A DNA stretch of 64,000 nt from Nanosynbacter sp900555675 (GTDB lineage: Bacteria; Patescibacteriota; Saccharimonadia; Saccharimonadales; Saccharimonadaceae): positions 663,701 through 727,700 of the forward strand of contig NZ_CP157587.1 in the NCBI RefSeq assembly GCF_022828245.2. The letters run 5' to 3'. Positions 7,825 through 15,993 of the stretch are shown here, piece by piece (the stretch's first letter is position 1; every line of letters begins with the position of its first letter). The notes beneath the pieces were generated by a model, which saw only the letters and a list, made by a program, of their open reading frames with translations, ran no database searches and was not told where the DNA came from. The position numbers and the translations under genes were made by a program.

Positions 7825-9972
7825 ATGCCACCAAACATGAATCAAGAAGAAACAACTAAACCACTCGAAAAATTCGGTACAGACATAACGGCGCTAGCAC
7901 GCGAGGGTAAACTCGATCCAGTGATCGGTCGAGATGAAGAAATTCGACGCACTATGCAGATTTTGAGTCGCCGCACTAAAAATAATCCCGTTCTCATTGG
8001 TGAGCCAGGAGTCGGTAAAACCGCAATTGTTGAGGCGTTGGCGCAGCGAATTGTCAAAGGCAACGTTCCCGCTTCACTGAAGGATAAGCGACTAATTTCC
8101 CTGGAAATTTCCAGTCTTCTGGCGGGCGCTAGTTTCCGTGGACAATTTGAAGATCGATTGAAAGCCGTTCTGAAAGAAGTAGAAGACGCAGCTGGTGAGA
8201 TTATTCTTTTTGTCGATGAAATTCACACCATGGTTGGCGCTGGAAAAAGCGAAGGCAGCATGGACGCGGGCAATATGTTAAAGCCAGCGCTGGCTCGCGG
8301 AAAATTGCATATGATTGGCGCGACGACGCTCGCTGAATATCGTCAATATGTCGAAAAAGATGCCGCCTTAGAACGAAGATTCCAGCCAGTTTACGTTGGC
8401 GAACCAAGCTTTGACGACACTGTTGCCATTTTGCGCGGATTGAAGGAAAAATACGAAATTCATCACGGAGTAAAAATCGCTGATGACGCGATCGTGGCAG
8501 CCGCCAGATTATCTACCAGGTATTTGCCTGACAGATTCTTGCCAGACAAAGCAGTCGACCTGCTTGACGAAGCGACTAGCTCGCTCAAAATGCAATTAGA
8601 AAGCGTGCCAATTGCACTGGATCGTTTGAACAATAGACGCTTGCAATTGGAAATCGAGGAAGCGGCGCTGAAAAAGGACAAATCCGATCACGCCAATATT
8701 CGCAAAGATGAAATCAAGGAGCAAATTGCCGAAATTAAAGCCAAAGCTGAAGCGATTGATAAAAAATGGCAACACGAAAAAGACATTTTACAAACCGTCA
8801 ATACGGCCAATGAGAAAATGGACAATCTACGTTCGCAATTGGAGATTGCTGAACGCGACGCAGACTTAGCCACCGCCAGCCGCATTAAGTATGGCGACTT
8901 ACCGGAGCTGGAGAAAAAATTAGCAAGCGCCCGCGAAGAATTGGCGGCAATTCCAACTCACGACCGATTGCTCCGCGAAGAAGTTACGCCCGATGATATC
9001 GCTGGCGTGGTGGCGCGCTGGACCGGAATTCCGGTGGAGCGATTGATGGAAAGCGAATCTAGTAAATTGACCAAATTGGAAGAATCGATCAGTCGCCAAG
9101 TCATCGGACAAGATCGCGCCGTGGCAGCCGTAGCAAGCGCCATTCGTAGGTCACGCGCTGGACTCGGCGACGTTAATCGACCGATTGGCTCATTCCTATT
9201 CCTCGGACCTACTGGCGTGGGAAAAACAGAAGTCGCACGCAGTTTATGTCGTGAATTATTCGACGACGAGCACGCCATGATTCGAATTGACATGAGCGAA
9301 TATATGGAACGCCACGCCGTAGCCAGATTGATCGGTTCGCCTCCAGGATATGTCGGTTACGATCAAGGCGGTCAATTGACAGAAGCCGTTAGACGACGTC
9401 CGTATAGCGTGGTTTTGTTTGACGAAATCGAAAAAGCACACCCCGATGTGTTTAACGTACTATTGCAAGTTTTGGATGACGGTCGATTGACAGATGGACA
9501 AGGACGAACGATTGACTTTAGCAACACCATCATCATCATGACCAGCAACGTCGGATCGCAAATGATTATGGATTACACGGGCGACAACATTAGCTCTCTC
9601 GACAATCAAATTTTAGAAACGCTTCGTGGTCATTTCCGTCCAGAATTCTTAAACCGAATCGACGACATTGTGATTTTTGATCGCATTCATCCCGAATCGA
9701 TGCGTGCGATTGTTGACGTGCAATTAGAAAAAGTTGTTCGCCAAGTTAAAGATAGTCGCGACATAACGCTGAATTTTGACAATAGCGTTCGTGATATGTT
9801 GGCGCGAGACGGCTACGACCCGAGTTTCGGCGCTCGACCACTTAAACGTTTGATTCAAAAACGCGTACTTGATCCTTTGGCACTCGAACTGATCGACGGG
9901 CGAATTCACGACGGAGATACAGTAAAAGTTGCTACCGTGGATGATCGAATTACCTTTACGAATATCGTATAA
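7825..9972 (+). CDS. clpB: ClpB-type AAA+ chaperone lacking the N-domain
   Basis: This 715-aa ATPase should act as a cytoplasmic hexameric disaggregase rescuing aggregated proteins, usually with DnaK. There are two AAA+ modules: Walker A GEPGVGKT (59-66) with Walker B ILFVDEIH, and Walker A GPTGVGKT (about 461-468) with Walker B VVLFDEIEKAHPD. A coiled-coil middle domain of ClpB type (about 375-440 after DLLDEATS) lies between them. The usual N-terminal double Clp_N repeat is missing; the protein starts about 15 residues before the first AAA linker (EKFGTDITALAREGKLDP). The ATG at 7825 follows AAAAGGAGG; CIRCE control supports the heat-shock role. No ClpP-binding loop (IGF type) was recognised. 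Confidence 0.93.
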   Translation: MPPNMNQEETTKPLEKFGTDITALAREGKLDPVIGRDEEIRRTMQILSRRTKNNPVLIGEPGVGKTAIVEALAQRIVKGNVPASLKDKRLISLEISSLLAGASFRGQFEDRLKAVLKEVEDAAGEIILFVDEIHTMVGAGKSEGSMDAGNMLKPALARGKLHMIGATTLAEYRQYVEKDAALERRFQPVYVGEPSFDDTVAILRGLKEKYEIHHGVKIADDAIVAAARLSTRYLPDRFLPDKAVDLLDEATSSLKMQLESVPIALDRLNNRRLQLEIEEAALKKDKSDHANIRKDEIKEQIAEIKAKAEAIDKKWQHEKDILQTVNTANEKMDNLRSQLEIAERDADLATASRIKYGDLPELEKKLASAREELAAIPTHDRLLREEVTPDDIAGVVARWTGIPVERLMESESSKLTKLEESISRQVIGQDRAVAAVASAIRRSRAGLGDVNRPIGSFLFLGPTGVGKTEVARSLCRELFDDEHAMIRIDMSEYMERHAVARLIGSPPGYVGYDQGGQLTEAVRRRPYSVVLFDEIEKAHPDVFNVLLQVLDDGRLTDGQGRTIDFSNTIIIMTSNVGSQMIMDYTGDNISSLDNQILETLRGHFRPEFLNRIDDIVIFDRIHPESMRAIVDVQLEKVVRQVKDSRDITLNFDNSVRDMLARDGYDPSFGARPLKRLIQKRVLDPLALELIDGRIHDGDTVKVATVDDRITFTNIV

Positions 9973-9973
9973 T
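9968..9973 (+). promoter_or_regulatory. -10 element of leaderless methyltransferase gene
   Basis: TATAAT overlaps the clpB stop codon (TAA at 9970-9972) and lies exactly 6 nt before ATG 9980. Confidence 0.6.
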
Positions 9974-9979
9974 AGATGC

Positions 9980-10825
9980 ATGGACCAAATTTGCAGCGAG
10001 CACTTGGAAAATCATACCAACAAAACCTATCAAGAGCGGATGAACCAGACAGCGCCATCCAAATTCGGAGCTATCGCAAAACATCTTGGTGAAAACGTTA
10101 AACTGCTCGATTTCGGTTCTGGTTTCTCGCCAGAATTCATCAAACAAGTGGCGCAAACAGGAACTCACTACGTAGCCTATGATGTTTCACAAATTGTTCA
10201 ATCTCAACTTCAAGAAAATAACATTAATTTTGTTACTAAAGAACAACTTGAAAACATCGAAGACGAATTCGACATTATCTACATGTCGAGTGTATTTCAC
10301 GAGTTGATGAGCTATCTATCCCGACCCGAGCGCACTAAAACGTTCGCAATGCTAGATAGAGCACTCAAGCCCGACGGCACCATTATCATCCGTGATTGGG
10401 GTCCCGGTGAGACGCCAAACCTAGTCACGTCTATCGAAGTAGCATCTGAGGATGTTAGCGATGAAGTTTGCACATGGATCGAAGCGCTTGTTAAAAATTC
10501 AGTGATTAGCATGCTTACTATAGTTTGCGATGACAATGATAATCCTATCACTCCGTACACCTACAAGGCAAATAACCAAACTATTTACGAAATCATGTTT
10601 CACGCGGTTTGGGGGCTAGATTCACTTGAACGCGAATCAAAAGAATCGTACGTTATCGTAGATCACCTTATTCACAAATGGATTTGCGCGCCACACGGTT
10701 ACAAAATAACACAGTCGCAGAATGAATTCGATGAAACCTATTTGCCACATTTACAAAAATACTTCAAAATCGATAGTATTCCATGGCCAACAAAGGTCAT
10801 TTACGAGCTAAAAAAGAGATCGTAA
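9980..10825 (+). CDS. SAM-dependent methyltransferase (class I)
   Basis: This 281-aa protein has a class I methyltransferase fold: SAM-binding motif I LLDFGSGFS (about residues 37-45), acidic motif after YVAYDVS, and a motif IV region DIIYMSSVFHEL. The last 120 residues are not recognised. The start ATG at 9980 is chosen from the promoter spacing; an upstream in-frame ATG would lie inside clpB. The SSVFHEL region resembles small-molecule methyltransferases more than rRNA enzymes, but the substrate is unknown. It follows clpB by 7 nt, with its own promoter. Confidence 0.75.
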   Translation: MDQICSEHLENHTNKTYQERMNQTAPSKFGAIAKHLGENVKLLDFGSGFSPEFIKQVAQTGTHYVAYDVSQIVQSQLQENNINFVTKEQLENIEDEFDIIYMSSVFHELMSYLSRPERTKTFAMLDRALKPDGTIIIRDWGPGETPNLVTSIEVASEDVSDEVCTWIEALVKNSVISMLTIVCDDNDNPITPYTYKANNQTIYEIMFHAVWGLDSLERESKESYVIVDHLIHKWICAPHGYKITQSQNEFDETYLPHLQKYFKIDSIPWPTKVIYELKKRS

Positions 10826-10861
10826 TAACACACCGGCAAACTTTATAGCACAACTACCATA

Positions 10862-11464
10862 ATGAGTTACAACGATAAGCACCACAAACTAACCATCAAA
10901 TCAGCGCTTCTAGGAATCGGCAGAATGCTTGGTTTGCCGAAATATTTTCTAATAACAATTGTCGCGACCGTCGCCTTTGCTATGGTGATTTATTTCGCAA
11001 TCAACGCCAATTTTTATGGGCCACTGATGATGTCGCGTCTGTCGATCCTCGATAAAATCGCGATGCTCGGCTCAATGATTATAGACGTTTTCAAACAAAG
11101 TTTCACTTCACCAAATGGCGCGCTGCTTATGATGGTGTCGATTCTTCAAGGTGTATCAATCGCCGCTGTAATTTTTACATCAAAGAATAATCGCGACAAT
11201 GAAAAAACTGTATCTCGACAAGTCGGATTAAGCGGAATTGCATCAATTGCCGCAACAATTGGGCTCGGCTGCGTTCCCTGCGGAACGTCACTAATCTTGC
11301 CAATTGTAACCCTATTTTTCTCGGGAGCTGCCGCCGCTACCGCCGCAAATATCGCCAGCACAATAGTCCTTTTGTTAGCTTTACTGCTCAGTTTATTCTC
11401 GCTATATAAATCAGGTCAAATTATTTTTATGTACACAGAATTATCTAAACAGGAGAAAATATGA
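10862..11464 (+). CDS. Polytopic membrane protein with in-membrane CxxC motif
   Basis: This 200-aa protein is not assigned to a family. It has about four or five membrane helices (about 29-49, 60-76, 87-106, 123-165, 170-190). Its most notable feature is CVPC (Cys137, Cys140) inside a hydrophobic, Gly/Pro-rich segment (GLGCVPCGTS), a setting that recalls the redox cysteines of CcdA/DsbD. The stop overlaps the start of the DsbA-like gene (4 nt), so the two are coupled. It may pass electrons or disulfides through the membrane for that partner; this is inference from motif and pairing only. Confidence 0.7.
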   Translation: MSYNDKHHKLTIKSALLGIGRMLGLPKYFLITIVATVAFAMVIYFAINANFYGPLMMSRLSILDKIAMLGSMIIDVFKQSFTSPNGALLMMVSILQGVSIAAVIFTSKNNRDNEKTVSRQVGLSGIASIAATIGLGCVPCGTSLILPIVTLFFSGAAAATAANIASTIVLLLALLLSLFSLYKSGQIIFMYTELSKQEKI

Positions 11465-12177
11465 ATCGACAAAAATCATCAGGCATAGCACTTATTTGGG
11501 TTCTTTCGGGAATTGTAATCGTGGGAATTGTAGCTTTGTTTATTTACGGAATTGTCAATCGCCCGCCGAATCGTCACATTGGTGATAATAAACCATGGAA
11601 TGAAAAAATGTCACAAGGATCCGCTGACGCGAAAAACGTATTCATTGATTATACTGACTATTTTTGTTCATTTTGCGCCGAAGTTGAAGCCGCAACCAAC
11701 GCCGATTTTTTCAAAAATGAGTACGTTAAATCAGGTAAGGTTCGCTATGAGCATCGCGTGGTAACACTATTAAAAGAGATGACCAACAATACCGAAACCG
11801 GCGCTCATGCTGCGTTTTGTGCTGCTGATCAAGATAAATATTGGCAGTACACCCACGATATCGTCCCGCGCATTAAAAGCGATTACTTTGATAAAGGAAT
11901 CGGCGTAAAAAACGTTGCTGTGCCGAAAAAAATCCCTGCTCTTCCACTGGAATATTTCCTGACTTCCGCCAAAAATGTCGGCATGAATGAATCGCAATTT
12001 TCCGATTGTATGACTAAAAAACCACACCAAAAAGAAATTGATGACAATACCCAAAAAGCTCTTTCTCTTGGCGTGAATGGATTGCCATATATGGTTATTA
12101 ACGACTATCAAACCAGCGGATTCGTCGGCGGCGAAAACGGATTAAGAAGCATTCTTAAAGCCGGCGGCGTCGAATAA
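11461..12177 (+). CDS. Membrane-anchored DsbA-like thiol-disulfide oxidoreductase
   Basis: This 238-aa protein has one N-terminal helix (about 9-31) followed by an extracytoplasmic thioredoxin-fold domain of the DsbA/Thioredoxin_4 type. The active site is CSFC (Cys69-Cys72), and the cis-Pro loop GLPYM appears near residue 203. A third Cys pair member (DC near 183, FC near 119) may form a structural disulfide. It should introduce or shuffle disulfides in exported proteins. An AACAGGAGA ribosome-binding site precedes the ATG, and it overlaps the CxxC membrane protein gene. Confidence 0.88.
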   Translation: MNRQKSSGIALIWVLSGIVIVGIVALFIYGIVNRPPNRHIGDNKPWNEKMSQGSADAKNVFIDYTDYFCSFCAEVEAATNADFFKNEYVKSGKVRYEHRVVTLLKEMTNNTETGAHAAFCAADQDKYWQYTHDIVPRIKSDYFDKGIGVKNVAVPKKIPALPLEYFLTSAKNVGMNESQFSDCMTKKPHQKEIDDNTQKALSLGVNGLPYMVINDYQTSGFVGGENGLRSILKAGGVE

Positions 12178-12233
12178 TTATTTGATTTGTCGCGCGGAAT
12201 TAAGCAACTCCCGTGATAAAAATATCAAGCACC

Positions 12234-12258
12234 CGCTTACGATAAGCGTAATGTTTTT
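12234..12258 (+). terminator. Possible weak terminator after DsbA-like gene
   Basis: CGCTTA-CGA-TAAGCG hairpin followed by TAATGTTTTT. The short stem and interrupted T run make it uncertain. The 107-bp gap between the two convergent genes shows nothing else. Confidence 0.35.
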
Positions 12259-12284
12259 CTATTTGTTTCACTATCCTTGAATAG

Positions 12285-13403
12285 TTATTCCCACCTAAAT
12301 AATTTAATAGCCACGAGGTAAATTGCAAAAGTCCAAGCTGCGATAATTCCAAATTGCGGCAAGACTTCCATAAAACTTGCGTGCTCGGTCATAATTAGCC
12401 GAAAACCATCCGTAACTGGCGTTATAGGGACAAATTGAGCAACGCTTCGTAGCCATTCCGGGAATAAATAAAGCGGGATAAACGTGCCGGATAAAAACAT
12501 CATTGGGAAAGAAATTAGATTACTTAATGCGGAAGATTGGTCTTCATTTTTCGACCAGCCAGCAATCAATAGCCCTATTCCCACCATCATGAATGCCGAT
12601 AATACAGATATAACCACAAATAACGCCCAATCGCCTCGCATATTAAAGTGAAATATCAAGGCGCCAGCGACAACCATCATGATCAAGCTAAGCAGGGAAA
12701 TAATCGTATAGTGAATTGCTGTAGAGATAATCAACTGACCAGAAGTAAACGGCGCTGCACGTAAGCGACGATACGAGCCACGCTTCTTTTCAGCCGGCAT
12801 TTGATTAGCTAAGCCAAAAATACCCATACTTATTAAGCTGAAAGTTAATAGTCCTGTAAATATGTAATCAAACGATTTCAATTGCTCATCACCAACCGCC
12901 TTACCAACAGCTTTAAGCGGAGCTTCAGGTTGACCCATCTGACTATTGATGTTATTGGTAATTTGGTTCATCACCGCCACTAGCGTATTACCTGCCTGCT
13001 CAGAACCTTTGGCGTAAAGAACATTCATAGTGCCTGTTGGAATAGGATGATTGTCGTTATTTTTTATCGCGCCAAAATCACTCGGAAGCTCAATAATACC
13101 GTTAAGCTCCGACCGCTTCATTTTTTCGCGCGCGTCATTCATATCTTTAACATCTTTAATTTTGAGAATCGAATCCTTCGAATTTTCTTTGGCATTTTTA
13201 ACGAAACTTTTAGCAAATTCCGTCTGCGAATTGTTGACAATTGCAATATTAAAACTGGTCGAATCATTACTAAAAACCGACCCGAACACTAATAGAAAAA
13301 TCAGCGGAAAAAGGAAGGTGAAAAATAGCGCCATTTTATCTCGAACGAAACGCTTTTGCTGAGCGCGAACTTGCCCGAATATTCCAATCCAATATTTTTT
13401 CAT
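12285..13403 (-). CDS. ABC-2 type transporter permease
   Basis: This 372-aa membrane protein is the permease of a two-gene ABC exporter. It has one N-terminal helix (about 25-45), a large extracytoplasmic domain (about 46-180) and five C-terminal helices, the ABC2_membrane_3 layout (YhaP/DrrB type). It begins 1 nt after the ATPase gene stop. Such pairs export drugs, lipids or peptides; the substrate is unknown. Confidence 0.9.
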   Translation of the reverse strand: MKKYWIGIFGQVRAQQKRFVRDKMALFFTFLFPLIFLLVFGSVFSNDSTSFNIAIVNNSQTEFAKSFVKNAKENSKDSILKIKDVKDMNDAREKMKRSELNGIIELPSDFGAIKNNDNHPIPTGTMNVLYAKGSEQAGNTLVAVMNQITNNINSQMGQPEAPLKAVGKAVGDEQLKSFDYIFTGLLTFSLISMGIFGLANQMPAEKKRGSYRRLRAAPFTSGQLIISTAIHYTIISLLSLIMMVVAGALIFHFNMRGDWALFVVISVLSAFMMVGIGLLIAGWSKNEDQSSALSNLISFPMMFLSGTFIPLYLFPEWLRSVAQFVPITPVTDGFRLIMTEHASFMEVLPQFGIIAAWTFAIYLVAIKLFRWE

Positions 13404-13404
13404 G

Positions 13405-14166
13405 TTAATCCCGAATTGCCTTTCCTGTTAAATCAATAAACACGTCCTCTAAGTTGGCCTGCTCGACAACTTGTTCCTTCTTAAAACCGCGCGCCAATAA
13501 TTGCTGGATGAGATTATGCGGCGTATCAATTGTGATAATCTTACCGCTATCCATAATTGCCAGACGGTCACACAATAATTCCGCTTCGTCCATATAATGC
13601 GTCGTCAAAAGAATCGTAATTCCCTCGTCGCGAATTTCCTTAATCAAATCCCACAAATTTCTACGCGCCTGCGGATCAAGCCCCGTGGTCGGCTCGTCCA
13701 GAAACAACACTTTCGGATTATTCACCAATGTTGAAGCAATCGCAAAACGCTGTTTTTGACCGCCAGAAAGTTGCTCGACGTAATTCTTAGCCTTTTCCGT
13801 CAATTGAACCTTAGCAAGCAGTGCCTCAGTATCAACCGTCCGACCATATAAACTACCAAACATTTTCAATTGTTCACGCAAAGTCAGTTTGTCATAAAAA
13901 GCCGTCGACTGAAGCTGAATGCCAATTATATTCTTAATGTCCTTAGGCTTCTTAGCGACATCTATGCCGTCAATTGTAGCCGTACCGCCGTCAATTGGCC
14001 TGAGCGCTTCCAACATTTCCAACGTTGTTGTTTTACCCGCGCCGTTAGGACCAAGAATCCCAAATATCTCGCCCTTTTTAACCTCAAACGACACGTCGTC
14101 GACCACGTTATTTCCATCATAAGTTTTAACGAGTTTATCGACTTTTATAATTGGCTCAAGTTCCAC
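13405..14166 (-). CDS. ABC transporter ATP-binding protein (drug/lipid export type)
   Basis: This 253-aa ATPase energises the adjacent ABC-2 permease. Walker A GPNGAGKTT, signature LSGGQKQRFAI, Walker B VLFLDEPTTGLD and H-loop TTHYMDEAE are complete, as in the CcmA/DrrA group. The start is GTG with a GAGAGG/CGGAG ribosome-binding site, and a TATAAT element lies about 25 nt upstream, so this operon has a short conventional leader. Confidence 0.93.
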   Translation of the reverse strand: MELEPIIKVDKLVKTYDGNNVVDDVSFEVKKGEIFGILGPNGAGKTTTLEMLEALRPIDGGTATIDGIDVAKKPKDIKNIIGIQLQSTAFYDKLTLREQLKMFGSLYGRTVDTEALLAKVQLTEKAKNYVEQLSGGQKQRFAIASTLVNNPKVLFLDEPTTGLDPQARRNLWDLIKEIRDEGITILLTTHYMDEAELLCDRLAIMDSGKIITIDTPHNLIQQLLARGFKKEQVVEQANLEDVFIDLTGKAIRD

Positions 14167-14248
14167 TCCGTAAATTCCTCTCTGTTGTAATTATAGTAAA
14201 ACCGGTCTTCACTTATCATCAATAATAACAAAACCAAAATACTAGTGC

Positions 14249-14254
14249 TATACT
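14249..14254 (+). promoter_or_regulatory. -10 element of leaderless deacetylase gene
   Basis: TATACT followed by 6 nt (TATAGT) and ATG at 14261. Confidence 0.6.
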
Positions 14255-14260
14255 TATAGT

Positions 14261-15706
14261 ATGCGCATTCAGAGAAAAAAAGCAAAACCAAAATCGAAAA
14301 AACTATTTATTATCATACCGTTTTTGATATTGCTATTTTCAGCAGGGCTATTTGGGATATATTTTCTCAATCAGTCACACTCGCGACAAACGACTGCGCC
14401 ATCTGACGAAAAGTATTATTTTGCCGATTCGAAATATTCTGGCATTCGCTCAAAGTTCGTCACCAGAGATAACAAACGGGAAAAAGTTTCAATTGAATAT
14501 CCGATCACGGAAAATGAAAAAATTAATCGCTTAATTAGCGAGTCGATTGATAAAATTGATCGCGATTTTCAAAATACGGTTTTACTGGCAACAGTTTTTG
14601 ATAAGCCAATGACCGAAACAATTGGCTATCAAGTCACGCACAACACTTCAGAGGCGCTGTCAATTGTCGTCAATATTAAGCAGGATATGAACGGCGCACA
14701 TCCAGCATCAATGACGCAATTTTGGACTTTTGACAAAAAATCTGGCGAAGTTGTCGGCTTGGCTGATTTTACAGAACAGTCTGATGAAGCTGCCGAAGCA
14801 ATCATATCCGCTGCCAAAAATAGCATTTCTCAGACCATCAAACAACGCCAGCAGCCAGAAATTGACCTGAACGAAATCATAAATAAAGAAGCTTTGTCTA
14901 ATTTCATCATCACCAATAATGGCAATGCGTTGGCTTGGCCACTCGGTCAGGCGTCGCTACTGCCATCATCTTACGGCGAATTGACAATTACCGTGCCAAT
15001 TTCCTCCGTCTCTAAATATCTGCAAAACCCAACGGCTCGGAAACTAGCCAATATTCCCGAGCCACCCGAGCCAAAGCCAGAACCAGCACCAGCACCCGCT
15101 GCGCCAACACCCACCGTCGCAAATAAAACAATTGCCTTAACTTTTGACGATGGACCTGGACCATACACTGAAAAATTATTAGATATATTAGATAAGTACG
15201 ACGCCAAGGCGACATTTTTCCTAATCGGCAGCAAAGTTTCAGCACGCGCCAACACATTACGCCGTATGCAGTCGCGCGGACATCAATTAGGCAATCACTC
15301 TTGGTCGCACCCAGAGTTGAATAAGGTCTCGGCGGAGCAGCTCGCTAATGAAATTGACCAGACAAATAACGCCATAAACCAAGCCGTCGGCACCAAACCC
15401 AATATCATACGTCCACCGTACGGCGCGTTTAATCGGGCAGTTTTGGAGCAGTTCCGTCAGCGCGGAATGTCGGCAATTGTTTGGTCTGTCGATACGCGCG
15501 ACTGGGCTGATCGTAATAGCGAAATTGTCTGTTCAAGGGCTGTCGCTGGCGCTCGCAACGGAGCTGTGATTTTAATGCACGATATTCATCCGACATCCGT
15601 GAATGCTGTTCCTTGCATTCTTGACTCACTCAAACAACAAGGCTATTCATTCGTAACGGTACAAAATTTAATCGGCGATATGACACCGGGCGCCGTTTAT
15701 CCATAA
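14261..15706 (+). CDS. Secreted/anchored polysaccharide deacetylase (NodB domain, PdaC-like layout)
   Basis: This 481-aa protein has a basic N-terminus and one helix (about 14-36), a DUF4163/DUF3298-like domain (about 55-255), a Pro/Ala/Glu linker (PEPPEPKPEPAPAPAAP), and a C-terminal NodB deacetylase domain (about 285-475). The catalytic motifs are intact: TFDDGPG (catalytic Asp and metal Asp), HSWSHP (metal His pair), RPPYG and the late LMHDIHP. It should remove acetyl groups from GlcNAc or MurNAc in peptidoglycan outside the membrane, which commonly gives lysozyme resistance. It is convergent with the DUF167 gene, 2 nt apart. Confidence 0.92.
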   Translation: MRIQRKKAKPKSKKLFIIIPFLILLFSAGLFGIYFLNQSHSRQTTAPSDEKYYFADSKYSGIRSKFVTRDNKREKVSIEYPITENEKINRLISESIDKIDRDFQNTVLLATVFDKPMTETIGYQVTHNTSEALSIVVNIKQDMNGAHPASMTQFWTFDKKSGEVVGLADFTEQSDEAAEAIISAAKNSISQTIKQRQQPEIDLNEIINKEALSNFIITNNGNALAWPLGQASLLPSSYGELTITVPISSVSKYLQNPTARKLANIPEPPEPKPEPAPAPAAPTPTVANKTIALTFDDGPGPYTEKLLDILDKYDAKATFFLIGSKVSARANTLRRMQSRGHQLGNHSWSHPELNKVSAEQLANEIDQTNNAINQAVGTKPNIIRPPYGAFNRAVLEQFRQRGMSAIVWSVDTRDWADRNSEIVCSRAVAGARNGAVILMHDIHPTSVNAVPCILDSLKQQGYSFVTVQNLIGDMTPGAVYP

Positions 15707-15708
15707 AC

Positions 15709-15930
15709 TTAATCAATCTCAAATATCTTATACTTTGAAGTTGCACCACGTATTAATTTAACTTTGGACGGCGCAACCTTAAAATGTTTTGCCAATAATT
15801 TAATAGCCGCCGCGTTGGCTCGACCTTCAATTGCTGGAGATTTGACATAAACCGTCAATGTGTCATTGTCATTTTTCACAACTTCCTCACGATGGCGAGA
15901 GTTTGGTTTAATGTGTACGGAGATTTTCAT
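15709..15930 (-). CDS. DUF167 family protein (YggU-like)
   Basis: This 73-aa protein matches the small DUF167/YggU family throughout: KISVHIKPNSR at the start, then SPAIEGRANAA and IRGATSKYK. The family is widespread; its function is not established. It lies at the end of the leftward run that contains the reverse transcriptase, with an 18-codon ORF between. Confidence 0.88.
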   Translation of the reverse strand: MKISVHIKPNSRHREEVVKNDNDTLTVYVKSPAIEGRANAAAIKLLAKHFKVAPSKVKLIRGATSKYKIFEID

Positions 15931-15936
15931 AAAATC

Positions 15937-15993
15937 TTAAAAATTTATCACTTCCAATTCCCACGGCAAGATTTCTCGCGCAACTTTACTCAT
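15937..15993 (-). CDS. 18-codon ORF coupled to the reverse transcriptase stop
   Basis: ATG at 15993 overlaps the reverse transcriptase stop (ATGAGTAA) and opens a frame of 18 residues, MSKVAREILPWELEVINF. It ends 6 nt before the DUF167 start. The peptide looks like genuine protein sequence (no low complexity) and could be a small ORF of the cassette or the relic N-terminus of a gene lost when the reverse transcriptase was inserted. No function is known; it is listed because the coupling geometry is exact. Confidence 0.35.
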   Translation of the reverse strand: MSKVAREILPWELEVINF

